64,000 bases of DNA from Inquilinus sp052113205 (GTDB lineage: Bacteria > Pseudomonadota > Alphaproteobacteria > DSM-16000 > Inquilinaceae), in contig NZ_JBFRCU010000036.1 of NCBI RefSeq assembly GCF_052113205.1, positions 1 to 64,000 on the forward strand, in the 5' to 3' direction. Under the pieces are notes generated by a model. The model was given only the letters and a program-made list of their open reading frames with translations, was not told the DNA's origin and did not search any database. The position numbers and the translations under genes are program-made. Positions 28,201-36,675 of the stretch are shown piece after piece; the first letter of the stretch is position 1, and every line of letters starts with the position of its first letter.

Positions 28201-28857
28201 TCAGCTGCTGTCCGGTTTCGGCGGCTTGGACAGGGGCCGGCCGGCGGAGGACTCGTCCGGCGCCAGGGGCCAATCCTCTGCAGGCTCGCGATCGGCGAGG
28301 CCGTCATCGGCCGTCGCCTCAACGCCATCGTCGCAGCCCTGCGGCTGCCGGATCGGGTGCGGCGGGCGGCCGATCTTGCGGCACACCGCCTGCAGGAACT
28401 CCTCCGGCGACAGCGTGTCGATCTGCACGTCCAGGATCTCGTCCTCGACCAGCCTCTCCCGCACCAGCTTCCGCACGCGCTCGATGTCGTCGGCGTCGTC
28501 GGGCCGCGTCACCGCCTGGACCACCGCCTCCGCGGCCTGCTCCCGGCGCTGCCGCCGGCGCTCCTGCTCGCCCGATGCCTTGCGCTTTTCCCGGCGCATC
28601 AGATAGTCGGTGCGGATCCGCTCGGTCATCGCCAGCGACAGCCGCACCGACCGGGACAGCCGCGACTGCGTCAGCCCGAAATCCGGCGTGTCCCGCCCCG
28701 CGGGCGTCCTGTCCTGCTGCCGCTCGATCATCCGCTTGGTGCGCAGGTCGGACTGGACCAGCTCGCGCAACGCATCCAGCGCCCATCCCGTCCAATGCAT
28801 GTCGGAATCGGTCGGCTTGATCTCGTCGGTCTGCGCCATGCTCATAGAACGTATCAT
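28201..28857 (-). CDS. Conserved hypothetical protein, copy B of the duplicated gene
   Basis: Unknown function, 218 aa, paralogue of the gene at 699-1367. Shared blocks in order: SDMHWTGWALDALRE, SRSVRLSLAMTERIR, KASGEQERRRQRREQAA, LVEDEILDVQIDTLSPEE and VCRKIGRPPHP, then a poorly conserved acidic tail that again ends in PPKPDSS. The basic helical middle and acidic tail could suit a nucleic-acid or protein-binding scaffold; this is inference. Start could be ATG at 28857 or at in-frame ATG codons 12 or 18 nt later; none has a good Shine-Dalgarno. Followed by the composite repeat, as for copy A. Confidence 0.75.
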   Translation of the reverse strand: MIRSMSMAQTDEIKPTDSDMHWTGWALDALRELVQSDLRTKRMIERQQDRTPAGRDTPDFGLTQSRLSRSVRLSLAMTERIRTDYLMRREKRKASGEQERRRQRREQAAEAVVQAVTRPDDADDIERVRKLVRERLVEDEILDVQIDTLSPEEFLQAVCRKIGRPPHPIRQPQGCDDGVEATADDGLADREPAEDWPLAPDESSAGRPLSKPPKPDSS

Positions 28858-28959
28858 GAACGACAGCAGCCGGTAATACTACTGCAATTGGCATTTCCGG
28901 CCTTGACCTCAAGCCGGCTTGAACCTTTAGCAGGGTAGCTCCTTCATCCGGAGCCGAAC

Positions 28960-29268
28960 ATGACCAAACCCTATGTCTCGATCAGCGTGATCACGCCGAA
29001 GCCCGACCGGTTCGACGAGTTCATGGAGCTGCAGCTGGCCCAGCAGAACCGAGTCCGCGGCCAGGTCCAGGGGCTGCGTGGCGGTCGGCTGTTCCGGTCG
29101 CTCGACGGCCGCAGCGTCGTGCTGGTGACCGCCTTCGAGACCGTCGAGGACGCCCAGCGCTTCCGCCAGGACCCGCGCTTCACCGAGCACATCGCGCGGG
29201 TGCAGCCGCTGCTCGAAAGCGCCGTGCCGGGCGGCTACGAGACGGCCTACGAGATCGGGGAGATCTGA
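28960..29268 (+). CDS. Antibiotic-biosynthesis-monooxygenase (ABM) fold protein
   Basis: A 102-aa dimeric alpha/beta-barrel protein of the ABM superfamily, which includes quinol monooxygenases and heme-degrading enzymes. Features: a first strand YVSISVITPKPDRFDEF, a central GLRGGRLFRSLDGRSVVLVTAFE, and a helix EDAQRFRQDPRFTEHI. GGAG lies upstream of the ATG. The function is unassigned; conserved His/Asn cofactor residues of the IsdG group are absent. No operon partner. Confidence 0.8.
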   Translation: MTKPYVSISVITPKPDRFDEFMELQLAQQNRVRGQVQGLRGGRLFRSLDGRSVVLVTAFETVEDAQRFRQDPRFTEHIARVQPLLESAVPGGYETAYEIGEI

Positions 29269-29296
29269 CCCTCAGACGGCCGACCCCTCCCGGATC

Positions 29297-29380
29297 GTCA
29301 TTGCGAGCGCAGCGAAGCAATCCAGGGCCGCTCGCACCGGCCCCTGGATTGCTTCGTCGGCTTCGCCTCCTCGCAATGAC
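29297..29380. repeat. Inverted intergenic repeat (GTCATTGCGAG type)
   Basis: Outer arms GTCATTGCGAG and CTCGCAATGAC bracket inner GAAGCAATCCAGGG and CCCTGGATTGCTTC. This is a large stem-loop of a type widespread in alphaproteobacterial intergenic DNA. It lies between the ABM gene and the glycosyltransferase gene and may end transcription of the first. Confidence 0.75.
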
Positions 29381-29480
29381 GGTTGGGGGCGGCCGACGGC
29401 TTACCAAGAGGTCATTGGACACTGCCCCCAACCCGGGCCTAACCGCTCGGGGCCGGTTCCATTGCCCTCCGTCGAACCCG

Positions 29481-31019
29481 ATGTCGATCGCGCTCAGCGC
29501 CCCGCTCCGCCGTTCCGACGGCGAGACCCGCGACCTCCTGCTGCTGCTGGCGGCGCATGTCGTGCTGTGGACCGCGTTCTGCCTGCTGTACCTGGCGCCG
29601 TCGGACCTGCAGAACGACATGACGGAGGCGTTCTCCTGGGCGCAGGAGATGCCGCTCGGCACCTACAAGCACCCGCCCTTCTACGCCTGGGTGGTGCATG
29701 GCTGGTTCAGCCTGTTCCCGACCGCCGAATGGGCCTTCTACCTGCTGTCCACGGTCAATGCCGCGATCGGCCTGGCCGCGGTCTGGGCCATTGCCGGCCG
29801 GTACCTGTCCGGCCCGGCGCGGCTGGCCGCGGTGCTGCTGCTGGAGGCCCTGCCCTTCGTCACGGTCCAGTCGCTGAACTTCAACGCCAATTCGGTGCTG
29901 CTGTCGCTGTGGCCGCTGGTGATGCTGCTGTTCCTGCGCGCCTTCGACCGGCGCGACCTGGCCAGCGCCGTCCTGCTGGGCCTGGCGGCGGCCGCGGCGA
30001 TGCTGTCGAAATACTACAGCGGCATCATCCTGGCCTGCTGCGTGGCCGCGGCGCTGGCCCATCCCGACCGTCGCCGCTTCTTCGCCAGCGCCGCCCCCTA
30101 TGTCGCGATCGCCGTGTTCGCCGCGGCGATGACGCCGCATGTGCTGTGGCACCTGCACGCGGCTATCGGCCCGCTGCAATACATGGCCAGCAAGAGCCAT
30201 TCCGACATGCTCAGGATCCTCGGCAAGGCCGGGATCTTCGTCGCCGGCTGCGTCGCCCTGCACACGCTGCTCGGAACGGCCCTGGCCTGGCTGTGGCGGC
30301 GCGGTCGGACGATGCCGACGGAGGACCGGCCCGCCGTTTCATCCACGGGCGACCGCCGGTCGCTGGCGATCTTCGCCCTCGGCCCGTTCCTGCTCACCGT
30401 TGCGATCGCGCTGGCCTTCAAGGTGAAGATCGTCACCCAGTTCGCCATTCCGATCTTCAGCCTGTCGCCGCTGGCCGCGATCGTCTGGCTGCGGCTGGCG
30501 ATCGACCGGGCGGCGTTGCACCGGCTGGTGCTGGCGGCCGGCATCGGCGGGCTGCTGCTGCTGTCGGCGGCGCCGTTCGCCGGCGCCTGGACCCTGCGGC
30601 ACGACATCGAGCATGCGGCCGAGCCGCGGCGGCTGGTGGCCGAACGGGTGACGGCGCTGTGGCGCCAGCAGGTCGGCACGAAGCTGGCGATCGTCGCCGG
30701 CAGCGAGAGCTATGCCCTGGGCGCCACCTTCTACAGCCCGGACCACCCGACCGACTTCACCGCCTTCGCCCCGGCCTACGCGCCCTGGATCGATGCCGAC
30801 AGGCTGCGCCGCGGCGGCCTGGCGGTGATCTGCCTGAAGGACGACGCGTGGTGCCTGGGCGAGGCGGCGAAGTACCAGGGGCTCGACACCTCGCGCACCG
30901 AGTTCAGCGTCGCCAAGCGGCTGCGTGGCGTGATCGGGCAAGCCTTCGATTTCGTCGTCGTCTTCGTCAAGCCGGGCCAGACCCTGCCGACCGAGCCCAT
31001 CCGGCTGCGTCCGTTCTGA
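29481..31019 (+). CDS. GT39/ArnT-like membrane glycosyltransferase
   Basis: A 512-aa integral membrane protein with about ten to eleven predicted transmembrane segments. The first periplasmic loop carries DLQNDMTEAFSWAQEMPLGTYKHPPFYAW, the conserved acidic-loop and HPP region of PMT/ArnT-type glycosyltransferases that use polyprenyl-phosphate sugars. The C-terminal 130 residues are soluble (SYALGATFYSPDHPT). It probably adds a sugar to lipid A or another envelope glycoconjugate. Start at MSIALSAP; no clear Shine-Dalgarno. The frame extends upstream through the repeat, which is not coding. Confidence 0.82.
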   Translation: MSIALSAPLRRSDGETRDLLLLLAAHVVLWTAFCLLYLAPSDLQNDMTEAFSWAQEMPLGTYKHPPFYAWVVHGWFSLFPTAEWAFYLLSTVNAAIGLAAVWAIAGRYLSGPARLAAVLLLEALPFVTVQSLNFNANSVLLSLWPLVMLLFLRAFDRRDLASAVLLGLAAAAAMLSKYYSGIILACCVAAALAHPDRRRFFASAAPYVAIAVFAAAMTPHVLWHLHAAIGPLQYMASKSHSDMLRILGKAGIFVAGCVALHTLLGTALAWLWRRGRTMPTEDRPAVSSTGDRRSLAIFALGPFLLTVAIALAFKVKIVTQFAIPIFSLSPLAAIVWLRLAIDRAALHRLVLAAGIGGLLLLSAAPFAGAWTLRHDIEHAAEPRRLVAERVTALWRQQVGTKLAIVAGSESYALGATFYSPDHPTDFTAFAPAYAPWIDADRLRRGGLAVICLKDDAWCLGEAAKYQGLDTSRTEFSVAKRLRGVIGQAFDFVVVFVKPGQTLPTEPIRLRPF

Positions 31020-31086
31020 TCGCCCCCGGGGTGCGCCCCACCAAGACTCGGGCTAGGGTGGCGGCACAATCCAAGGGAGCGAACGC

Positions 31087-32100
31087 ATGCGCAAGAACCA
31101 CGCCGCCCCGCGCGGGCGGGTCGACAGCTTCACCATCGACAGCCAGGTGCTGCGGGGCAACCTGCTGGGCGATCCGCATGAGCGGCGGGTCGACCTCTAC
31201 GTCCCGGCCGGACATGACGGGCACGGCCTGCCGCTGCTGGTCGACCTGGTCGGCTTCACCGCCGGCGGGCCGGCCCACACCAACTGGAAGAATTTCGGCG
31301 AGAACGTGCCGGAGCGGGCCGACCGGCTGATCGCCGAGGGCAAGCTGCCGCCGGTGGTGATCGCCTTCCCGGACTGCTTCACCCGGCTCGGCGGCAACCA
31401 GTACATCAACTCCGCCGCCATGGGCCGGTGGGAGGATTTCCTCATCGACGAGATGCTGCCGGCGGTGGAGGCGCGGCTCGGCTGCGGCGGGCCCGGCCGG
31501 CGCGGCGTGTTCGGCAAGAGCTCCGGCGGCTACGGCTCGATCATCCACGCCATGCGCCGGGCCGACATCTGGAGCGCGGCGGCCTGCCATTCCGGCGACA
31601 TGGCCTTCGAGCTGGCCTATCTGCGTGAGATGCCGGACGTGCTGCGGGCGCTGGCCAAGCACGAGGGCTCGATCGAGCGCTTCATCACCTCGCTGGAAAC
31701 GGCGAAGAAGATCCCGGATGCCGACCTGCACATCCTGATGTGGCTGGCGATGGCCGCGACCTACGACCCGGACCCGTCGCAGTTCCTCGGCATCCGGCTG
31801 CCGGTCAACCCCGACACCTGCGAGCTGATCGAGGAGCGCTGGGCCAACTGGCTGGAATGGGACCCGGCGCTGCTCGCCGACCGGCACGCCGATGCGCTGA
31901 AGTCGCTGAAGGCGCTGTACATCGATTGCGGTGACATCGACCAGTTCAACCTGGTCTATGGCGCCCGGCGGCTGCACCGCTCGCTGGAACGGCTGGGCGT
32001 GACGCACCGCTACGAGGAGTTCCCGGACAACCACTCCTCGGTCGATTACCGGATGGATGAGAGCCTGCCCTTCCTGGCGCGGGCGTTGACGGGAGGATAG
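31087..32100 (+). CDS. Esterase family protein (enterochelin-esterase/PF00756-like)
   Basis: A 337-aa alpha/beta hydrolase without a signal peptide. It has LYVPAGHDGHGLPLLVDLVGF, a long IAFPDCFTRLGGNQY segment, and the nucleophile elbow FGKSSGGYG with Ser145. The acid and His are probably Asp in DCGDIDQFN and His in FPDNHSSVDYR. The pattern fits putative esterases of the esterase D/enterochelin group. The substrate is unknown. It follows the glycosyltransferase by 67 bp and may be co-transcribed; a perfect palindrome lies 3 bp after the stop. Confidence 0.85.
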   Translation: MRKNHAAPRGRVDSFTIDSQVLRGNLLGDPHERRVDLYVPAGHDGHGLPLLVDLVGFTAGGPAHTNWKNFGENVPERADRLIAEGKLPPVVIAFPDCFTRLGGNQYINSAAMGRWEDFLIDEMLPAVEARLGCGGPGRRGVFGKSSGGYGSIIHAMRRADIWSAAACHSGDMAFELAYLREMPDVLRALAKHEGSIERFITSLETAKKIPDADLHILMWLAMAATYDPDPSQFLGIRLPVNPDTCELIEERWANWLEWDPALLADRHADALKSLKALYIDCGDIDQFNLVYGARRLHRSLERLGVTHRYEEFPDNHSSVDYRMDESLPFLARALTGG

Positions 32101-32103
32101 CGC

Positions 32104-32140
32104 CGTAGGCTGGGTTCGCCGTTGGCGAACCCAGCCTACG
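32104..32140. repeat. Single REP palindrome between convergent genes
   Basis: CGTAGGCTGGGTTCGCC and its exact complement, separated by GTT: a 17-bp perfect stem. It is a solo, slightly diverged copy (GCTGGGTTCGC) of the GTTGGGTTCGC element in the composite repeats. It probably acts as a bidirectional terminator here. Confidence 0.8.
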
Positions 32141-32146
32141 GGTGGC

Positions 32147-33109
32147 TCAGGCGGCCTGGCTGTTGCCGAAGCGGCCGCCGGGGCGGTAGCGGTCGAGATA
32201 GCTCGGCAGGATCAACTCGGCCGGAGTCGGCTGGATGCCGAGATCGGCCAGCGTTTTCGCGCCCGGGGCGACGACGTTGTCGATCTTCAGCTGCAGCACC
32301 TGGTCCGGAGTCAGCGGCGGCTTCGGCAGCAGGCTGAACAGCTTCGCCTCGAACGCCGCCATGCCCCAGGACAGCGAGACCAGGCGCTTCTTCCGGCCGG
32401 TCTGCTTCAGGGTCAGCTCCATCAGCTCGCGGAAGCTGTAGACCCGCGGGCCGCCCAGCTCATAGGTCTGGCCGGCAGTGCCGTCCTGCTCCAGGCAGGC
32501 GACCACCGCGGCGGCGACGTCCTGGACATAGACCGGCTGGAACTTCGTGGTGCCGCCGCCGAACAGCGGCAGGAACGGCGCCGTGCGGGCGAGGTTGGCG
32601 AACAGGTTGAAGAAGCCGTCCTCGGTCCCGAAGACCACGCTCGGCCGCAGGATCGAAGCGCCCGGGAAGGCCGCGCGCACCGCCGCCTCGCCGGCCGCCT
32701 TGGTGCGGGCGTAGGAGGACGGGCTGTCGGCCGAGGCGCCGATCGCCGAGATCTGCACGAAGCGTGTGGCGCCGGCGGCTGCCGCGGCGCGGGCAACACG
32801 GCCGGCGGCCTCGCCATGGACGGAGTCGAAGCGCTGCTTGCCGCGCTCGAACAGGATGCCGACCAGGTTGACCACGGCATCGGCTCCGGCCACCGCGGCC
32901 GCCACCGAGCCGTCGTCGCGGATGTCGGCGAAAACGGGCACGACCTGGCCGACCGCCCCCGCCGTCTTCAGCGGCAGCGCCCGGTCCGGGTGGCGCGAGG
33001 CGACGATGATGCGCCAGCCGCGCTGGGCCAGCATCTGCGCCACATAGCGGCCGACGAATCCGGTGCCGCCGAAAAGGGTGACCGTTTTTTGGCCGATGAA
33101 GTCCGTCAT
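32147..33109 (-). CDS. Complex I NDUFA9-like NAD(P)-binding protein
   Basis: A 320-aa atypical SDR (NAD-dependent epimerase/NmrA-like) close to the mitochondrial complex I NDUFA9 family. The Rossmann motif is TLFGGTGFVGRYVA, followed by ADAVVNLVGILFE and SYARTKAAGE (YxxxK). Such alphaproteobacterial proteins are thought to assist complex I or quinone-related steps, but most are only inferred. The C-terminal extension (LPKPPLTPDQVLQLKIDNVV) is typical for the group. It is monocistronic and convergent with the esterase gene across a palindrome. Confidence 0.85.
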   Translation of the reverse strand: MTDFIGQKTVTLFGGTGFVGRYVAQMLAQRGWRIIVASRHPDRALPLKTAGAVGQVVPVFADIRDDGSVAAAVAGADAVVNLVGILFERGKQRFDSVHGEAAGRVARAAAAAGATRFVQISAIGASADSPSSYARTKAAGEAAVRAAFPGASILRPSVVFGTEDGFFNLFANLARTAPFLPLFGGGTTKFQPVYVQDVAAAVVACLEQDGTAGQTYELGGPRVYSFRELMELTLKQTGRKKRLVSLSWGMAAFEAKLFSLLPKPPLTPDQVLQLKIDNVVAPGAKTLADLGIQPTPAELILPSYLDRYRPGGRFGNSQAA

Positions 33110-33225
33110 GGTCCCGCCTGCGAGCCGATCAGGCCGCCCTGGCTGCGGCCCGGCCCCCTTATATCCGAGCCGCCGACGGTTTCAAACGACCGCCGCCGAA
33201 AAACGATGGAGGCCCGATCAGGCGC

Positions 33226-33254
33226 TTGACAAGCCGGGGGGCTGGCACGATATT
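33226..33254 (+). promoter_or_regulatory. Sigma-70 promoter of tRNA-Ala
   Basis: TTGACA at 33226 and GATATT at 33249 are separated by exactly 17 bp. Transcription would start near 33261, about 40 nt before the tRNA 5' end. Confidence 0.65.
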
Positions 33255-33299
33255 CCGCGCCGTTCGCCGGGATGCCCAACCGCCCGGGTTCGAATTCGT

Positions 33300-33375
33300 G
33301 GGGCTGTAGCTCAGTTGGGAGAGCGTCTCGTTCGCAATGAGAAGGTCAGCGGTTCGATCCCGCTCAGCTCCACCA
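33300..33375 (+). tRNA. tRNA-Ala (anticodon CGC)
   Basis: A 76-nt cloverleaf. Acceptor GGGGCTG pairs with CAGCTCC and carries the G3-U70 alanine identity pair; the D arm is GCTC...GAGC, and the anticodon loop TTCGCAA puts CGC at 33333-33335. The T arm is AGCGG TTCGATC CCGCT, with discriminator A73 and an encoded CCA end. It reads GCG codons. Confidence 0.95.
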
Positions 33376-33483
33376 TCTCCCTCCTGACGACCTGTGTCCC
33401 TTGAGAGGCCGATCCGATAACGGGTCGTCGTTGAAACGCTCGGTCTGATACGGCCCTCGGACAAAGAACAATCCCTATTTCAT

Positions 33484-33572
33484 TGTCATGGCCGGACTTG
33501 ACCGGGCATCCAGGGAATGTCGATGCCGCTCTGGGCGGCCCCTGGATTGCCGGGTCAAGCCCGGCAATGACA
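33484..33572. repeat. Two-armed palindromic repeat, copy 1
   Basis: TGTCATGGCCGG...CATCCAGGG on the left and CCCCTGGATTGCCGGG...CCCGGCAATGACA on the right, with a GC-rich spacer of about 25 nt. Each side is itself palindromic, and the whole is an imperfect inverted repeat with TGTCA/TGACA ends. Copies 2 and 3 lie at 35086 and 45850. The surrounding 33380-33678 holds no gene that I can support. Confidence 0.75.
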
Positions 33573-33678
33573 GACGTGGGATAGCCCTGCCCCTCGCCTG
33601 GAGCCCCTCAGCAGGCTATGGGCCTGCGCTTGGCGGAACGCAGTCGGGCAAGACCGAAGCGGCCTGATCGTCGCGACA

Positions 33679-33710
33679 ACGGCCGGACACCCGTCAGGGT
33701 GCCCGGCCGT
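33679..33710 (-). terminator. Terminator of DUF1328 gene
   Basis: ACGGCCGG-A-CACCC and GGGTG-C-CCGGCCGT form a 13-bp stem with one mismatch around GTCA, 9 nt after the DUF1328 stop on the minus strand. Confidence 0.6.
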
Positions 33711-33718
33711 CGACGAGT

Positions 33719-33901
33719 CTAGGGTCGGCCGCGCCTGACCAGGCTAGCGACGAGCATGATCACGAAGATCACGATCGCGACCCAGAACAGGAGCTTGGCG
33801 CCGGCCATCGCCGTGCCGGCGATGCCGCCGAAGCCGAACAGGGCCGCGACCAGCGCGACGATCAGGAAGATGATGGCCCAGTGGAGCAGACTGCCGAACA
33901 T
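33719..33901 (-). CDS. DUF1328 small membrane protein (YtjA family)
   Basis: A 60-aa protein almost entirely hydrophobic: MFGSLLHWAIIFLIVALVAA, then GFGGIAGTAMAGAKLLFWVAIVIFV and a basic RRGRP end. This is the standard DUF1328 pattern with two membrane helices; these proteins are often stress- or osmotically induced, and their function is unknown. Start at 33901 has GAGGTG upstream; a longer frame to 34012 lacks the family sequence. Possibly transcribed with the CBS gene upstream, 124 bp away. Confidence 0.88.
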   Translation of the reverse strand: MFGSLLHWAIIFLIVALVAALFGFGGIAGTAMAGAKLLFWVAIVIFVIMLVASLVRRGRP

Positions 33902-34025
33902 GTCGGACACCTCGTTCTTGTGAGCCGGCCGGCCGGCGGCGCCGGCGCGGACGTTCATTCGGAGAACAGGGTCCGTCGCCCGACAGTTCCCGCTTCGCTG
34001 CGCCATCCCCAACCCTGGGACCGCG

Positions 34026-34460
34026 TCAGCTGGTGGTGATGTATTCGCGCAGGCTCTCGGCCTCGCTCTCGATCTCGTCGAGCCGCGCCTTCACCACGTC
34101 GCCGATGCTGATCATGCCGCAGATCAGCCCCTGCCCGTCCACCACCGGCAGGTGGCGGAAGCGGCGCTGGGTCATCATCCCCATCAGCTCGGCCACCGTG
34201 TCATCGAGGCCGCAGGTGATGACGGTGCGCACCATGATGGCGGACACCGGCTCGTCGAGGAGGGCCGGCCCCTTGTCGGCCAGGCGGTGGACGACGTCAC
34301 GCTCGGACAGGATGCCATCGATGTGGCGGCCGTCACCGCTGACCAGCACGGCGCCGATGCGCTTGTCGCGCAGCAGCGTCACCAGCTGCGCCACCGGAAG
34401 ATCCGGCGTGACATGGATGACGGTATTCCCCTTCACATTCAGAATGCGGGCAACGTTCAT
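34026..34460 (-). CDS. CBS-domain pair protein
   Basis: A 144-aa protein made of two CBS domains (about 8-65 and 75-130), which pair into a Bateman module for adenine nucleotides. Motifs: VLVSGDGRHIDGILSERDVV in the first, HLPVVDGQGLICGMISIGDVV in the second. No catalytic domain is attached. A GGGGAA site precedes MNVARIL. Such stand-alone modules usually sense energy state or regulate a partner; none is evident here. Confidence 0.9.
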   Translation of the reverse strand: MNVARILNVKGNTVIHVTPDLPVAQLVTLLRDKRIGAVLVSGDGRHIDGILSERDVVHRLADKGPALLDEPVSAIMVRTVITCGLDDTVAELMGMMTQRRFRHLPVVDGQGLICGMISIGDVVKARLDEIESEAESLREYITTS

Positions 34461-34571
34461 GGCGATTCCCCGATTGGTTCTGATTTCGGTCGGTTCTTGC
34501 TTTTCGAGAATCATAACACGCCCGCGCCCGACCGCGACTCGGCAGTTTCCCGCTGGTCTCGTCCGATGGAT

Positions 34572-35048
34572 CTAGGCGCCCGGCCGATCCTTGGCCATCG
34601 CCAGCAGCGGGCCGCCACCATCGTCCAAGGGATGGAACCCCGCCCCTTCCAGGCAGCGGACGGCGCGGTGGTTCGAGCGGGCCGGGCGGGCCAGGATGCG
34701 CGCGGCCCGCCCGCCCTTCAGCAGCCGGTCGGTGTAGGCGCCGAGGAAGGCGGTGCCGAGCCCCTTGCCGACATAGCTCGGCTCGCCGATGAACAGGTCG
34801 ATGCCGAAGCTGCCGGGCTCGGCGTCCTCACCGGGCGCCGCCGAGGCCGCGTCATAGGCCTGGAGATAGCCGATCTGCCGGCCCTGCCAGGCGACCAGCA
34901 TCGGCTCGGCCCAGTCCGTGGCCATCAGTCGGCGGATCTCGCGGATCCCGGTGTCGGGGTCGCCCCACCAAGCCCGCACATGCGGCATGGCGAGCCACAG
35001 GCGCAGGCGCGGCAAGTCGGCGGGGCGGAGCGGCGTGAAGGTGAACAT
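34572..35048 (-). CDS. GNAT acetyltransferase (AAC(6')-like, Acetyltransf_8)
   Basis: A 158-aa N-acetyltransferase. FTPLRPADLPRLRLWLAMPHVRAWWGDP is the typical start of the aminoglycoside 6'-acetyltransferase/IucB-like group. The acetyl-CoA loop reads VGKGLGTAFLG, and ARPARSNHRAVRCLEGAGF follows. Such proteins acetylate aminoglycosides, lysine siderophore precursors or unknown amines; resistance cannot be inferred from sequence. Start at 35048; a frame open to 35078 adds no family sequence. Confidence 0.85.
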   Translation of the reverse strand: MFTFTPLRPADLPRLRLWLAMPHVRAWWGDPDTGIREIRRLMATDWAEPMLVAWQGRQIGYLQAYDAASAAPGEDAEPGSFGIDLFIGEPSYVGKGLGTAFLGAYTDRLLKGGRAARILARPARSNHRAVRCLEGAGFHPLDDGGGPLLAMAKDRPGA

Positions 35049-35085
35049 CGGCCGAAGCTTAGCAGAGCTGCAGCCCATATTTAGC

Positions 35086-35175
35086 TGTCATCCTCGGGCT
35101 TGACCCGAGGATCCAGGGGCTTTCAAAGCAGGTCTCGGTGGCCCCTGGATTGCCGGGTCAAGCCCGGCAATGACA
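35086..35175. repeat. Two-armed palindromic repeat, copy 2
   Basis: TGTCATCCTCGGGCTTGACC/CGAGGATCCAGGGG on the left, then about 23 nt, then CCCCTGGATTGCCGGG/TCAAGCCCGGCAATGACA on the right. Same layout as copy 1. It lies between the divergent GNAT gene and the end of the ABC operon. Confidence 0.8.
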
Positions 35176-35211
35176 GATGGGAATGGCGCTCTACTCCCAA
35201 GGACGGCGCGC

Positions 35212-35910
35212 TCAGTGCTTTCGCCGGCGCAGATGCGGGGTCAGCTTCCACTCCACCGCCCGGATGCCCTGCGCCACCACGAAGTTCATGGCGAGGTAGA
35301 GGATGCCGGCGGCGGTGAACACCTCGAACGGCGCGAAGGTGCGCGAGTTGATCTGCTTGGCGATGCCGGTGATCTCCATGATGGTGATGATCGAGGCCAG
35401 CGAGCTGGCCTTCACCATCAGGATGATCTCGTTGCCGTAGGCCGGCAGGGCCTGGCGCACGGCGATCGGCACGGTGATCCGCCGGAACACCAGCGACCGC
35501 GACATGCCGCAGGCCCGCGCCGCCTCGATCTGGCCGAAGGGCACGGCCTGCAGGCCGCCGCGGATGATCTCGCTGGTATAGGCCGCGGTGTTCATGGCGA
35601 AGGCGATCACGGCGCAGGGGAAGGCCTCGCGCAGCGGCCAGTCCCAGACGCCGAGCGCCTCCCACAGCGGGCGGAACTGGCCGAGGCCGAAATAGATCAG
35701 GAAGATCTGCACCAGCAGCGGCGTGCCGCGGAACACGAAGACATAGCCGCGGGAGATGCGCGACAGGATGCCGTTGCCGGACGCCCGCATCAGCGCCAGC
35801 ACCATGGCCAGGACGACGCCGAGGGCGAGCGCCGGCACGATCAGCTCGATCGTCACCAGGGCGCCGCCGAGCAGCCGGCCGAAGGTGTCGAGGATCAGGT
35901 CGAGATCCAT
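35212..35910 (-). CDS. Polar amino acid ABC permease (HisM type)
   Basis: A 232-aa membrane permease of the HisMQ type, the last gene of the operon. Five predicted helices; the cytoplasmic EAA loop reads QIEAARACGMSRSLVFRRITVP, which contacts the ATPase. The C-terminus is hydrophilic and basic (RRRKH). It pairs with the permease 2 bp upstream, and the two form the heterodimeric channel for histidine/arginine/lysine-type amino acids. Confidence 0.92.
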   Translation of the reverse strand: MDLDLILDTFGRLLGGALVTIELIVPALALGVVLAMVLALMRASGNGILSRISRGYVFVFRGTPLLVQIFLIYFGLGQFRPLWEALGVWDWPLREAFPCAVIAFAMNTAAYTSEIIRGGLQAVPFGQIEAARACGMSRSLVFRRITVPIAVRQALPAYGNEIILMVKASSLASIITIMEITGIAKQINSRTFAPFEVFTAAGILYLAMNFVVAQGIRAVEWKLTPHLRRRKH

Positions 35911-35912
35911 GC

Positions 35913-36650
35913 TCAGCCCGCCCGCCGCACGCCGCGGTCGTAATGCGTCTCGGCCTTGCGGAACAGCTTGGTCGAGAAGGTGGTGATGACCAGGAACAGC
36001 ACCGCCGCGGTGATGAAGAACGGGAACGGCTCGCGCGTCGACCGCGCCGCCACCTGGCTGATGCGCATCAGCTCGGTGACCCCGACGACGGAGACCAGCG
36101 CCGTGTCCTTCAGGATCAGCTGCCAGATGTTGCCCAGGCCGGGCAGCGCCAGGCGGATGGTCTGCGGCAGGATGATGCGGCGGAACACCATGAAGCCGTG
36201 CATGCCGAAGGCGCGCCCGGCCTCGATCTGGCCATGCGGGATGACCTGGATGGCGCCGCGCAGCACCTCGGTGGCATAGGAGCCGGAGATCAGGCCGACG
36301 GCGAGGACGCCGATCACGAACTCGTTCAGCCGGAACGGCTCGGTGACGCCCATCAGGCCGAGGATGGCGTTGATCGCCGCCTCGTTGCCGAAGAACAGGA
36401 GATAGATGATCAGGAGCTCCGGCACGCCGCGGATGACGGTGGTGTAGACCTCCATCAGCCAGCGCAGCGGGAACCAGCCCCAGACCTTGAGGCAGGCGGC
36501 GATCAGCCCGACCACGATGCCGAAGATGTAGCTGGCGGTGGAGAGCAGCACGGTCATCACCGCGGCCTGGACGAACTCGTCGCCCCAGCCCTGGTCGCCC
36601 CAGGAGAAGAGCTGCGCCCAGTGGAGCAGCGAATCGGTCAGTCCTTGCAT
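35913..36650 (-). CDS. Polar amino acid ABC permease (HisQ type)
   Basis: A 245-aa permease with five predicted helices. EAA loop: GQIEAGRAFGMHGFMVFRR. The PELLIIYLLFFG region and NEFVIGVLAVGL are common in octopine/histidine-type permeases. It follows the second binding protein after a strong hairpin and precedes the HisM-type gene by 2 bp. Confidence 0.92.
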   Translation of the reverse strand: MQGLTDSLLHWAQLFSWGDQGWGDEFVQAAVMTVLLSTASYIFGIVVGLIAACLKVWGWFPLRWLMEVYTTVIRGVPELLIIYLLFFGNEAAINAILGLMGVTEPFRLNEFVIGVLAVGLISGSYATEVLRGAIQVIPHGQIEAGRAFGMHGFMVFRRIILPQTIRLALPGLGNIWQLILKDTALVSVVGVTELMRISQVAARSTREPFPFFITAAVLFLVITTFSTKLFRKAETHYDRGVRRAG

Positions 36651-36675
36651 GCTTTTCCGCTGCCTGGGACGGAGC

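Noticed and set aside
34572..35048. Calling the GNAT protein an aminoglycoside resistance gene
   Set aside because: The N-terminal pattern is shared with siderophore and other amine acetyltransferases; sequence alone does not show resistance.
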